A stretch of DNA of 64,000 nucleotides from the NCBI GenBank assembly GCA_051252005.1, contig JBPOEZ010000006.1:140786-204785 (forward strand), read 5' to 3'. Positions 37,501-44,970 of this stretch are shown piece by piece. This stretch comes from JACOMS01 sp051252005 (GTDB lineage: Bacteria; Pseudomonadota; Alphaproteobacteria; Caulobacterales; Maricaulaceae). How positions within the stretch are numbered: position 1 is the stretch's first letter; the number at the start of each line of letters is the position of its first letter. Made by a program: the position numbers and the translations under genes. The notes under the pieces are model-generated. The model saw only the letters and a list, made by a program, of their open reading frames with translations, did not search any database and had not been told where the DNA came from.

Positions 37501-40500
37501 CGTAGACGCTTCTTGCACAACAACAGCTTCTTCAACTGTTTCGTATACAGCAGGCACTGTTTCGTAAGTTACAGTTTGCGGCTGAACAACTACAGTCTCT
37601 GTGACAGTTTGGAAGACCGGCGGAGATGTAACAAGTTCGCTAGATGCTTCCTGAACGACAACAGTTTCTTCTACAGTTTCGTAAACGGCAGGGATTGTCT
37701 CGTATGTGACAGTCTGCGGCTGAACAACAACTGTGTCAGTGACCGTTTCAAAAGTTGCTGGAACAGTGACAAGGTCTGTTGACGCTTCTTGAACAACAAT
37801 CGTTTCTGAAACGGTTTCAAATGTAGCAGGTATGCTTTCGTACGTCACAGTTTGCGGCGTTACAACAACTGTGTCTGTAACAGTTTCAAACTGAGCTGGT
37901 ATAGTGACAAGCTCTGTAGAGGCTTCTTGAACGACGACTGCTTCCTGAACTGTTTCATAAACGGCCGGAACACTAACATATTCAACAGTTTGAGGCTGAA
38001 CAACAACAGTCTCTGTGACTGTCTCAAAGACAGGCGGAATAGAAACAAGTTCAGTGGACGCTTCTTGGACGACAACCGCTTCTTGAACGGTTTCGTATAC
38101 AGCAGGAACGCTTTCATACGTTACAGTTTGTGGCGTAACAACAATCGTGTCTGTCACAGTTTCGTAAGTGGCAGGGATTGAAACAAGCTCTGTTGAGGCT
38201 TCCTGAACAACAATTGTGTCCGTGTAAGTTTCGTACTGAGCAGGGACTGTTACATAATCAACGGTTTGCGGCTGAACAACTACTGTATCTGTGACTGTTT
38301 CATAAGTAGCAGGCACAGTGACAAGCTCTGTAGAGGCTTCTTGAACAACAATTTGCTCTTGAACCGTTTCGAATACTGGCGGGATGACTTCGTATGTTAC
38401 AGCTTGGGGTTGAACAATGCGGGTCTCGTTCACCGTTTCGTAAACAGCCGGAATAGTCACAAGTTCTGTAGACGCTTCTTGAACAACAACAGCTTCTTCA
38501 ACGGTTTCGAAAACAGCTGGAATTGTTTCATATGTAACTGATTGCGGCGTAACCACAACAGTTTCCGTGACTGTTTCAAATACTGGTGGAATGGTTACCA
38601 GCTCTGTAGACGCTTCTTGAACAACAACAGCTTCTTGCACTGTGTCATACTTAGCAGGAACGGTAACATACTCAACGCCAGCCGGCTGAACAACAACAGT
38701 GTCTGTCACAGTTTCGTAAGTCGCCGGGATCGTTACGAGCTCTGTTGAAGCTTCTTGAACAACGATTGTTTCAGAGACAGTTTCAAAGACAGGCGGCACG
38801 GAAACATATTCGACACCAGCCGGCTGAACAACAACAGTGTCTGTCACAGTCTCAAAGGTCGCCGGAATAGTTACAAGGTCCGTCGAAGCCTCCTGAACGA
38901 CAACAGCTTCTTCTACTGTTTCGTAGACTGGTGGCACTACAACGTATTCAACAGTTTGCGGCTGAACAACAACTGTATCCGTGACAGTCTCAAAGGTCGC
39001 TGGGATAGTTACAAGGTCCGTAGAAGCTTCTTGAACGACAACAGCTTCTTGTACTGTTTCGTAAGCGGCTGGGATCAGTGTGTAATCAACAGTCTGCGGC
39101 GTAACCACAATTGTATCTGTCACAGTTTCATAAGTCGCGGGAACAGTCACAAGCTCTGTAGAGGCTTCCTGAACAACGATAGTGTCCGTGTAGGTTTCAT
39201 ACGTAGCCGGAACGACTTCATACTGAACAGACTGCGGCTGAACAACGACAGTGTCTGTGACGGTCTCAAATACAGCAGGGATTGTTACGAGCTCTGTAGA
39301 GGCTTCTTGAACAACGACGGTTTGCGCAACAGTTTCAAATTCGGCCGGGATTGTGACCAGTTCTGTACTTTGCGGCTGAACAACAACTGTTTCAGAGGCC
39401 GTGCCAAACGTTGCTGGGATCGTGACAAGGTCAGTAGACGCATCTTGGACGACAACAGCTTCTTCTACAGTTTCGTAAACGGCTGGAATGACTTCATAAG
39501 TGACAGTCTGCGGCGTAATAACAACAGTATCCGTGACGGATTCAAAAACAGGCGGGATTGTGACGAGCTCTGTTGAAGCTTCCTGTACGACGACTGTCTC
39601 TGAAACAGTTTCAAAGACAGGCGGGATAGTCACGAGATCAGTCGTGGCTTCCTGTACAACAACAGTGTCCGTAACAGTTTCGTATGTTGCTGGGATTGTT
39701 AGAAGCTCAGTCGTCGCTTCTTGGACAACAACGGCCTCCTGAACAGTTTCGTATGTTGCTGGAATCGTAACATAATCAATGCTTTGCGGCGTTACGACGA
39801 CAGTTTCAGCAACAGTTTCATATTCGGCTGGGATCGTAACAAGTTGAGTCGTTGCTTCTTGCGCAACGATTGTCTGAGCAACTGTCTCGAACACTGGGGG
39901 GATTGTGACGAGTTCAGTAGAGGCTTCTTGGACAATAACGGCTTCTTGATAAGTTTCATACTGGGCTGGGATTGAAATATATTCAATCGTCTCAGGCTGA
40001 ATAACAACAGTTTCAGTCCGCGAGCCATAAACTGGCGGGATAGTGATAAGCTGTGTTGATGCGTCTTGGACGACAACCGTTTCAGTGACATTGCGATAAG
40101 TCGCTGGGATAATGGAGGATGAACCGCCGGAGCCAAAGCCGCTGCCAAAGTTAACGGCGTTACGAGCAAACATGCTACCATCGTTACGGAGTATGCTGCC
40201 CTGATTGTCTACGTATCCAATATAGGCGCCTGAGCGGGAGAATACGCCGGGCGTTGAATCAATAGAATGTGAGGCAGAGCCGATCATCACGCTGGTTGGC
40301 AGTGAATTTCCTGCGCCGAAGTTGACCGCATTGCTAGCGATCACAGAACCGTTGGTTCCAACGATATTGCCGTTGCCGTCAACTGTGCCGATTAGAGTGC
40401 CTGAAGCATTAAATACGCGGGGGGCTGTGTTGATCGTGTAGACTGTTGAGCCAACAGTAACAGTGGAGGGGATGGACGCCCCATATCCTACTGGAACGAT

Positions 40501-40743
40501 CTGGTAGCTAGGCTCTTGAACGACAATACGCTCAGTAACAGTTTCAAACCGTGCTGGAATTTTAACAATTCGCTCACTCGCCTGACGAAGAACAACTTGC
40601 TCTGTCGAGGTTTCATAAGTTGCCGGTACGATAACGCGGGCAAAGCACTCACCTGGTAGCGGATTTCCCGGTGGTAAATCCTGCGCAATAGTTGGTGCTG
40701 TTAACACCGCGGCACTAACGGCCAACATTAGAGTACGTTTCAT
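31576..40743 (-). CDS. giant exported protein: acidic and basic 23-residue repeat arms plus peptidoglycan-binding domain
   Basis: 3055 residues, start set by GGGGG upstream. Order: signal peptide (cleavage likely after TIAQ, residue 21); Cys33; two diverged repeats; two roughly 50-residue GNIV-type modules (about 93-205); acidic arm of 52 units, 212-1407, each 23 residues and starting I/V-P-A or I-P-P, typically IPAxYETVTxTVVVQ; spacer with Cys1456; three basic units; an insert with DSNGDGVDD (1552-1560), a calcium-loop-like motif; basic arm of 48 units without any length change, 1608-2711, typically IPAVTKQVTRRVVRTPA; two mixed units; Cys2760; peptidoglycan-binding_1 domain (about 2766-2825); four more GNIV modules to the C-terminus, Ser/Thr-rich linkers between. 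Hand-estimated charge is about -3 to -4 per acidic unit and +4 per basic unit. Likely a periplasmic or cell-surface structural protein; function unknown. Confidence 0.93.
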   Translation of the reverse strand: MKRTLMLAVSAAVLTAPTIAQDLPPGNPLPGECFARVIVPATYETSTEQVVLRQASERIVKIPARFETVTERIVVQEPSYQIVPVGYGASIPSTVTVGSTVYTINTAPRVFNASGTLIGTVDGNGNIVGTNGSVIASNAVNFGAGNSLPTSVMIGSASHSIDSTPGVFSRSGAYIGYVDNQGSILRNDGSMFARNAVNFGSGFGSGGSSSIIPATYRNVTETVVVQDASTQLITIPPVYGSRTETVVIQPETIEYISIPAQYETYQEAVIVQEASTELVTIPPVFETVAQTIVAQEATTQLVTIPAEYETVAETVVVTPQSIDYVTIPATYETVQEAVVVQEATTELLTIPATYETVTDTVVVQEATTDLVTIPPVFETVSETVVVQEASTELVTIPPVFESVTDTVVITPQTVTYEVIPAVYETVEEAVVVQDASTDLVTIPATFGTASETVVVQPQSTELVTIPAEFETVAQTVVVQEASTELVTIPAVFETVTDTVVVQPQSVQYEVVPATYETYTDTIVVQEASTELVTVPATYETVTDTIVVTPQTVDYTLIPAAYETVQEAVVVQEASTDLVTIPATFETVTDTVVVQPQTVEYVVVPPVYETVEEAVVVQEASTDLVTIPATFETVTDTVVVQPAGVEYVSVPPVFETVSETIVVQEASTELVTIPATYETVTDTVVVQPAGVEYVTVPAKYDTVQEAVVVQEASTELVTIPPVFETVTETVVVTPQSVTYETIPAVFETVEEAVVVQEASTELVTIPAVYETVNETRIVQPQAVTYEVIPPVFETVQEQIVVQEASTELVTVPATYETVTDTVVVQPQTVDYVTVPAQYETYTDTIVVQEASTELVSIPATYETVTDTIVVTPQTVTYESVPAVYETVQEAVVVQEASTELVSIPPVFETVTETVVVQPQTVEYVSVPAVYETVQEAVVVQEASTELVTIPAQFETVTDTVVVTPQTVTYESIPATFETVSETIVVQEASTDLVTVPATFETVTDTVVVQPQTVTYETIPAVYETVEETVVVQEASSELVTSPPVFQTVTETVVVQPQTVTYETVPAVYETVEEAVVVQEASTELVTIPATYRTVTETVVVQEASSELITTPAEFETIQEAVVVREATTELVTIPAVYGSVTETVVVQPQGVDYVTVPAQYETYTDVVVVQEASTELVTIPATYETVTDTVVVQEASTELVSIPAAYETVSETVVIKEATTEPVTIPATFRDVTETVVVQPQTVAYEVIPAQFETYQDTYVVQEASNELVVVPASYRDVTETVVVQEATTELTVVPAQYETVTETVIVQPQTVEYAVVPASYQTVTETYVSGEAREEMVIIPAMYNTVSETIVTQEASSRLEIVPASYRTVTETIVVQPERTDIEVIPAVYETRSEQVLISPAREEWKPGSQAINSGAFAGSSINTATSGQFTVFNGVSQQTVESTQTMVAQTGEILCLVLIPAQYKTITKQVVKTPARTVERVIPAVTRQITRRVVDTEATVREIPIPAVTENVTRRVVQYPARYMTFSEARDLNLLDRAQRIGGGNIRGFNDSNGDGVDDRDGLSRSDALAADNAGTRNAVNGVFGQQTSTLQKTVVSEEARVVERIVPAVTKTVSRRVVRTPAQTVERTIPAITEAVTRRVVDRPAAAQERIIPAVTKTETRRRVATPAQVVERVVPAVTKAVTRRVVDRPASTQERVIPAVTKTETRRVVRTPASTQERIIPAVTQTVTRRVVKTPASVQERLIPAVTKAETRRRIVTPASTQERVIPAVTKAVTRRVVREPAKVVEKTIPAVTEMRTRRVLRNPAATQERVIPAVTQTVTRRVVDVPASTQERVIPAVTKMEARRVIRTPAATVERIIPAVTKQVTRRVVAEPARAVERTIPAVTKVEARRVVRTPAQTVERIVPAVTKQVTRRIVKTPAQVTERVIPAVTKVEARRVVRNPAQTVERIVPAVTKTVTRRVVRTPAATTERVIPAVTKMETRRVVRTPAATVEKVIPAVTKQVTRRVVRTPASTQQRVIPAVTKMETRRIVRTPAATVERVIPAVTKQVTRRIVNTPAQVTERVIPAVTKTETRRRIVTPASTQERVIPAVTKTVTRRIVRTPAQTVEKVIPAITQVKQRRIIKEAARTVEKIIPAVTEVVQRRVVKTPASTQERIIPAVTKMEARRVVRTPAATVERVIPAVTKQVTRRIVRTPASTQERVIPAVTKLETRRVITEPAHTVERTVPAITKQVSRRVVKTPATAQERIIPAVTKTETRRVVRTPSQVQERIVPAVTKQVSRRIVRTPASVQERIIPAVTKVEPRRVVRTPAQTVERVVPAVTKQVTRRIVKTPATAQERIIPAVTKMETRRVVRTPAATAERIIPAVTKQVTRRIVNTPAQTVERIVPAVTKTETRRRIATPAQTVERVVPAVTKTVTRRVVRTPAQVTERMIPAVTKQVARRVVQTPARTVERIVPAVTRTETRQVVNTPAQTTERVIPAVTKMETRRVVRTPAQTVERIIPAVTKQVTRRVVRTPAQTTERLIPAVTKQVTRRVVRTPAQAQERIIPAVTKQVSRQIVKTPAQVTERVIPAVTRLEDRRVVRTPAQTQERVIPAVTKQVTRRVVRTPAQTQERVIPAVTKQVTRRVVRTPAQVTERIIPAVTKMETRRRIATPARTEQRVVPAVTRQVTRRVVEQPMRTEERVIPAVTKQITRRVVDRQAGTERRLIPAIYDTVEVQRLVEAARTETVAIPAEYGTIEKRTQITQEKAEWRQVLCEANANSTVISAIQRALQSQGYYSGRIDGTLGQQTYYAVEQFQTARGLSTGGLTLKTVDALGVDWRSMVTGGSFGSSQSVTTGSFSTGEAIRTGNYGINARGEVVTLSGVVIGSIDAAGNIVDLNGGIIARAGTYTSAAASSSQTTFSTTNFRIESNGSVINTATGAVIGRMDGAGNIVDMSGTILARAGTFNSSTTTSSSSTNFTVRGDGTVINADTGAMIGRVDGNGNIVDSSGNIIANAGSFSSLTTTTSSSTTGFSVRTDGTVVDTSGAVIGRVDGNGNIVNTAGQIIGRIN
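32611..35922 (-). repeat. basic-arm coding array, 48 x 69 bp
   Basis: Residues 1608-2711 of the giant protein. The distance between the first and last unit is exactly 48 x 69 bases, so no unit has gained or lost a codon. Units alternate loosely between KQVTRR and KMETRR types. Silent and conservative substitutions separate the copies. Confidence 0.9.
36523..40110 (-). repeat. acidic-arm coding array, 52 x 69 bp
   Basis: Residues 212-1407 of the giant protein, exactly 52 units of 69 bases. Units tend to alternate between a VVVQEASTELV type and a VVVQPQTVEYV type, giving a 46-residue higher-order repeat over much of the array. Confidence 0.9.
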
Positions 40744-40840
40744 TTTAAAACCCCCAAACTCTGTTCATTTCAATGAGCCGTAAAACCACGACTCCCTTAA
40801 GTGCTTAACCAATTCGTAATGATTTGGCTAGGCGTTAGTC

Positions 40841-40862
40841 CCTTCTTACTCAGTTAAGAAGG
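40841..40862 (-). terminator. hairpin just after the HAD-phosphatase stop
   Basis: CCTTCTTA and TAAGAAGG pair over eight bases with a six-base loop immediately after the stop codon at 40867. No T tract follows, so termination would be weak or Rho-assisted. Confidence 0.35.
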
Positions 40863-40866
40863 AAAT

Positions 40867-41502
40867 TCAATCATCTTGTTCACACAGGCGAAAAGGTTGC
40901 CAGTAAGACACGTCAGCGGCGTGTAAAAGCTCATGATCGCCTCGAGAGTCGCCATAAGCTTCTTTGATTATGACGGATTCTTGTGCGAATTCCGCGTAAA
41001 TGCGGCGTGTTTTGCCTTCGCCCCATATATTCCAGCCCTCAATTTCTCCAGTGTAGATTCCATCTTGCTGTTCAAGCTCTGTGGCTAAAATATTGTGGAT
41101 GTTTTGGTCTTTGCCCCAAGCCCGTAGATAAGGCGAAATTGACGCGCTGCATATATATAATGACTCGGGCCCTTTTTTTCGAGCATCTAGCCGCTTTTGA
41201 GCAAGCGGACGAATCAGCGGCGGGATCACATTTTTTGCGAACGTTTCTGCACGGGCGTTGAGGTCTTCAACTGTTGCGTTTTTAAAGAACCTTCGAACAA
41301 CATGCGCTTTCACTGCATTACGGTCGATTATTTTAAGGCCATAAGCCGCAAATATCGGCAATAATAGTATGATGTTAAAGGCCCAAGCCGTTGTGCCGGC
41401 ATAATATCTTAAAAACAGGGCAAACGTATCTTTAGTGGTGATTGTGCCGTCAAAATCGAACACGACAATTTCTTGAGGTGTTAAGGCTGAGGTTGAAGGC
41501 AT
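40867..41502 (-). CDS. HAD-IB family phosphatase, PgpC-like
   Basis: 211 residues. Motif I VVFDFDGTIT (nucleophile Asp16, acid Asp18), motif II SAS, motif III/IV GDSRGD. The hydrophobic cap segment after motif I (FALFLRYYAGTTAW, then a Leu/Ile-rich stretch) resembles phosphatidylglycerophosphatase C, so a lipid-phosphate substrate is possible; SerB-like or other small substrates cannot be excluded. AGGGAC precedes the ATG. Lies 123 bases upstream of the giant repeat gene on the same strand. Confidence 0.83.
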   Translation of the reverse strand: MPSTSALTPQEIVVFDFDGTITTKDTFALFLRYYAGTTAWAFNIILLLPIFAAYGLKIIDRNAVKAHVVRRFFKNATVEDLNARAETFAKNVIPPLIRPLAQKRLDARKKGPESLYICSASISPYLRAWGKDQNIHNILATELEQQDGIYTGEIEGWNIWGEGKTRRIYAEFAQESVIIKEAYGDSRGDHELLHAADVSYWQPFRLCEQDD

Positions 41503-41749
41503 AATTGTCCCTAAATGGCTGCGAAAACAGTGACTGTTCAGTGATGTGGCTTAGCTTGCAAGCTTAGTGCCGTTTCGTTATTTGTAGCGCCGATTAGCAT
41601 ATGAATCTGAACGGAATATGACTTAAAATATATTTGCAGTTTAAGCGTAAATTTTGATAAATTTTACCTCGGTTTATGCGTGACGTAGACTTAAAATTCG
41701 TGCATTTATTCATTTGTATAAAAATATTCCAAATTCTTGTGGGGGTGGC

Positions 41750-44700
41750 ATGGTGAATTGGTCTGACCTTGATGTTTTTAAGCACCAAAATGAAGCAATC
41801 GCGGGCCGAGGGCTCATGGAATCGATTCGTCTTTCGTCTGCCGATCGCACGGCGATAGATCATCAAGCTGTTGAACTTGTCAAAATTGCTCGTGAAATCA
41901 CCCACCATAAGGGCTTGATGGAGACATTCCTCGAAGAATTCGGGCTTTCGAACAATGAAGGTTTGGCTCTCATGTGTTTAGCTGAATCGCTCTTGCGCGT
42001 ACCCGACGCCCGCACAGCGGATAAACTGATCGCTGAAAAAATATCGTCTGGCGAGTGGGGGAGCCACAAGGGGCAATCGGATAGCTGGCTCGTCAATGCT
42101 TCTACATGGGGTCTGATGTTAACGGGAAAAGTCGTTCATTTTACGCCAGATATTCGGAAAGACATTAGCGGGTTTATGCGTGGATTGACTCGAAAAGCCG
42201 GAAAGCCCGTAATCCGCGCAGCTATGATGCAGGCGATGCGCATAATGGGCGAGCAATTTGTTGTTGGCCGGACGATTGACAGCGCAATTCGCCGTTCAGA
42301 AAAGCTAGGCTTGCAAAGCAAAACGGGATTGTGCTCATTTGATATGCTGGGTGAGGGCGCCCGCACTCTGCAGGACGCTAAGCGCTATCATGCGGCCTAT
42401 CTGGATGCGATTAAGGCGCTCGGCTCGTCTCGAGGTGGCCCCAAAAAAGAGACCTGCGATCCAGAAGACATAAACGGAATTTCCGTAAAACTCTCTGCGC
42501 TGCACCCTCGTTATGACGCCCTTCACGAAGACATTGTGATGGCTGAGCTTTATCCTGGATTGTTGGTTCTTGCGCAGGCTGCGGCGGAAGCCGACATTAA
42601 CTTTTGTCTTGATGCTGAAGAGGCGGATAGATTGGTTTTATCGCTTAAGTTATTGGAAAGATTGACAAAAGAGCCCTCATTAGGTAAATGGTCTGGCCTT
42701 GGCCTCGCGGTTCAAGCTTACCAAAAGCGCAGCCTTGCTCAAATCGATATGCTGACCGAACTAGCAAAGTCATCGAAGCGCAGGCTTATGGTGCGGCTTG
42801 TTAAGGGGGCCTATTGGGACACGGAGATTAAGCACAGCCAAGTTGAAGGACATGCTGATTTCCCTGTCTGGACACGCAAAAGCACGACTGATATTTGCTA
42901 TCTCGCCTGCGCCCGCAAGCTCCTCGATGCTGGCCGTCATATTTATCCGCAATTTGCCACTCATAATGCTCACTCTGTTGCCGCTATTCAGCATATGGCG
43001 ACAGACACAGCGGAATTTGAGTTTCAGCGCTTGCACGGGATGGGCGAAGCCCTTTACCGCGCAGCAAAACCAGATCGCCGCGTGCGTATTTACGCACCTG
43101 TAGGCGCGCATGAAGACCTGTTACCCTATCTCGTCCGCCGCTTGCTTGAAAACGGCGCGAATACATCATTCGTTCACAGGTTTCTTGATGAAGACGTGCC
43201 GCCTGAGGATGTCGCAAAGTCTCCGTTCACGGACGAAGCCCCCGTTAAGCACCCGCAAATCCCGCTGCCTGTCGATATGTTCGGCGAAGCGCGGCGTAAC
43301 TCTCAAGGTTTTGATCTTTATCAGGATAGTCTGAGAAAAAAGGCGGAACAAAATGTGCTGAATTACAGCCCTATGGATGCAAGGCCGATTGTCGACGGCG
43401 CTATGCCGAAGGGTAAGGGCGAAGCTCTGTTCTCGCCGACAGATGCAAGCGTCATTGGGAGCCTTATAACGGCGTCAGAGGATGATGTTGCAGGTGCGTT
43501 TACATCTGCGCGCAAGGCTTTTCCAGCTTGGAACGCGCAAGGCGGGGCTAAGAGAGCCGAAATTCTTACGGCCATGGGCGACATTTTAGAAGCCCATATG
43601 GAAGAGTTTGTCACGCTCATGGCCAAGGAAGCAGGGAAGACGTTCCCAGATTCCATTGCCGAAGTACGCGAAGCTGTTGATTTTTGCCGTTACTACGCCG
43701 TGCAAGCCAAAAAGGAATTTGGGGTAGCTGTAAGACTCCCTGGACCTTCCGGCGAAACCAACAGTCTCACCCTGTCTGGGCGAGGCACATTTGTTTGCAT
43801 CAGCCCGTGGAACTTCCCTTTAGCCATATTTGCGGGCCAAGTCGCTGCGGCCCTCGCGGCAGGTAATACGGTTATAGCCAAACCGGCAGAGCAAACGCCT
43901 TTGACGGCCTTTCGCGCCGTCCAACTTTTTCAGAAAGCCGGGCTTCCAAAAGACGTTTTGCATTTACTGATCGGAGCCGGGGAAACTGTCGGGGCGGCAC
44001 TTGTCGAGCATCCTCATGTGGCAGGGGTCTGCTTTACGGGCTCTACGGTGGTCGCGAAAATCATCAACAGGTCTCTAGCGGCTAAAGATGGTGCTATACC
44101 CGTTCTGATTGCTGAGACGGGCGGTTTTAACGGCATGTTCGTCGATACTACAGCGCTAAAAGAGCAAGTCATTGATGATGTTGTATCCTCGGCGTTTAAT
44201 GCGGCAGGGCAGCGATGCTCAGCGCTCCGAATTTTGTTCCTGCCTGACGGTACGGCAGATTCTATCCTCGAGGGGCTTAGTCATGCTATGGATTCGCTAG
44301 TTATTGGCGATCCAGCTTTGGCTGGTACAGATGTTGGCCCAGTGATCGATAAGGATGCTTTGCAGGAGCTGTCCGCTTATACGGATAATTTACCCAAGTC
44401 GATGACGCTTTTAAAGCAGTGCGAGGTTCCTCGCACCTTGGATGTAGGGCACTTCATGCCGCCGACTTTGATTGAACTAAACTCTCTAGATGATTTTAAT
44501 ACCGAGAAGTTTGGGCCGATCCTTCACGTTGTGAGATACGGGCGCGGGGAGCTTAACGCGCTCATGGCGGCCTTTGCGGCTAAAGACTACGGCCTAACTC
44601 TGGGTATCCATAGCCGCCTGAATGAATTTGCGAGCCGTGTTATGCGCACGGTTCCTGCGGGTAACATCTATATAAACCGAAACATCATTGGGGCTGTGGT

Positions 44701-44854
44701 TGGTGTGCAGCCTTTTGGCGGGTGCGGATTGTCAGGAACAGGCCCAAAAGCGGGCGGGCCGCATTATCTGCATCGCTTTGCCACAGAAGTGACGATTACA
44801 AATAATATATCCGCCCAAGGCGGTGATCCTGCACTTCTAAGCCTAGAGGCGTAG
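41750..44854 (+). CDS. putA: bifunctional proline dehydrogenase / glutamate-semialdehyde dehydrogenase
   Basis: Oxidises proline to glutamate in two steps with FAD and NAD+. 1034 residues from the ATG at 41750, preceded by a GGGGGTGG ribosome site; the frame opens at a TTG at 41714 that lacks one. The proline dehydrogenase barrel holds CLDAEEADRLVLS, RLVKGAYWDTEIK and YLVRRLLENGANTSFVHR. The aldehyde dehydrogenase half holds ISPWNFPLAIFAGQV, AETGGFNG and catalytic Cys823 in NAAGQRCSALR. No N-terminal ribbon-helix-helix DNA-binding domain is present, so this is the shorter non-regulatory class. The 247-base A+T-rich upstream interval should carry its promoter. Confidence 0.96.
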   Translation: MVNWSDLDVFKHQNEAIAGRGLMESIRLSSADRTAIDHQAVELVKIAREITHHKGLMETFLEEFGLSNNEGLALMCLAESLLRVPDARTADKLIAEKISSGEWGSHKGQSDSWLVNASTWGLMLTGKVVHFTPDIRKDISGFMRGLTRKAGKPVIRAAMMQAMRIMGEQFVVGRTIDSAIRRSEKLGLQSKTGLCSFDMLGEGARTLQDAKRYHAAYLDAIKALGSSRGGPKKETCDPEDINGISVKLSALHPRYDALHEDIVMAELYPGLLVLAQAAAEADINFCLDAEEADRLVLSLKLLERLTKEPSLGKWSGLGLAVQAYQKRSLAQIDMLTELAKSSKRRLMVRLVKGAYWDTEIKHSQVEGHADFPVWTRKSTTDICYLACARKLLDAGRHIYPQFATHNAHSVAAIQHMATDTAEFEFQRLHGMGEALYRAAKPDRRVRIYAPVGAHEDLLPYLVRRLLENGANTSFVHRFLDEDVPPEDVAKSPFTDEAPVKHPQIPLPVDMFGEARRNSQGFDLYQDSLRKKAEQNVLNYSPMDARPIVDGAMPKGKGEALFSPTDASVIGSLITASEDDVAGAFTSARKAFPAWNAQGGAKRAEILTAMGDILEAHMEEFVTLMAKEAGKTFPDSIAEVREAVDFCRYYAVQAKKEFGVAVRLPGPSGETNSLTLSGRGTFVCISPWNFPLAIFAGQVAAALAAGNTVIAKPAEQTPLTAFRAVQLFQKAGLPKDVLHLLIGAGETVGAALVEHPHVAGVCFTGSTVVAKIINRSLAAKDGAIPVLIAETGGFNGMFVDTTALKEQVIDDVVSSAFNAAGQRCSALRILFLPDGTADSILEGLSHAMDSLVIGDPALAGTDVGPVIDKDALQELSAYTDNLPKSMTLLKQCEVPRTLDVGHFMPPTLIELNSLDDFNTEKFGPILHVVRYGRGELNALMAAFAAKDYGLTLGIHSRLNEFASRVMRTVPAGNIYINRNIIGAVVGVQPFGGCGLSGTGPKAGGPHYLHRFATEVTITNNISAQGGDPALLSLEA

Positions 44855-44875
44855 AGAAATAAGAGAAAAGTGAAG

Positions 44876-44914
44876 GCGGCGCCGCACGGGAGGGAGGGGC
44901 TTGTGCGGCGCCGC
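44876..44914 (+). terminator. G+C-rich hairpin after putA
   Basis: Perfect 12-base inverted repeat (GCGGCGCCGCAC with GTGCGGCGCCGC) around a 15-base purine-rich loop, 22 bases after the putA stop. No T tract follows on either strand. It lies between convergent putA and hsp20 and may stabilise the 3' ends or act as a weak terminator. Confidence 0.5.
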
Positions 44915-44970
44915 AGTCATAAGCAGATGGTGATCCCAGGGGAAGAATACTATCAATGCTCTGACTGTAT

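Noticed and set aside
31576..40743. CRISPR-like regular spacing
   Set aside because: The 69-base periodicity is in frame, contiguous and coding; there are no unique spacers and no cas genes.
41545..41565. AGCTTGCAAGCT palindrome upstream of putA as a regulator site
   Set aside because: A single 12-base palindrome in A+T-rich DNA far from the start codon is not enough support.
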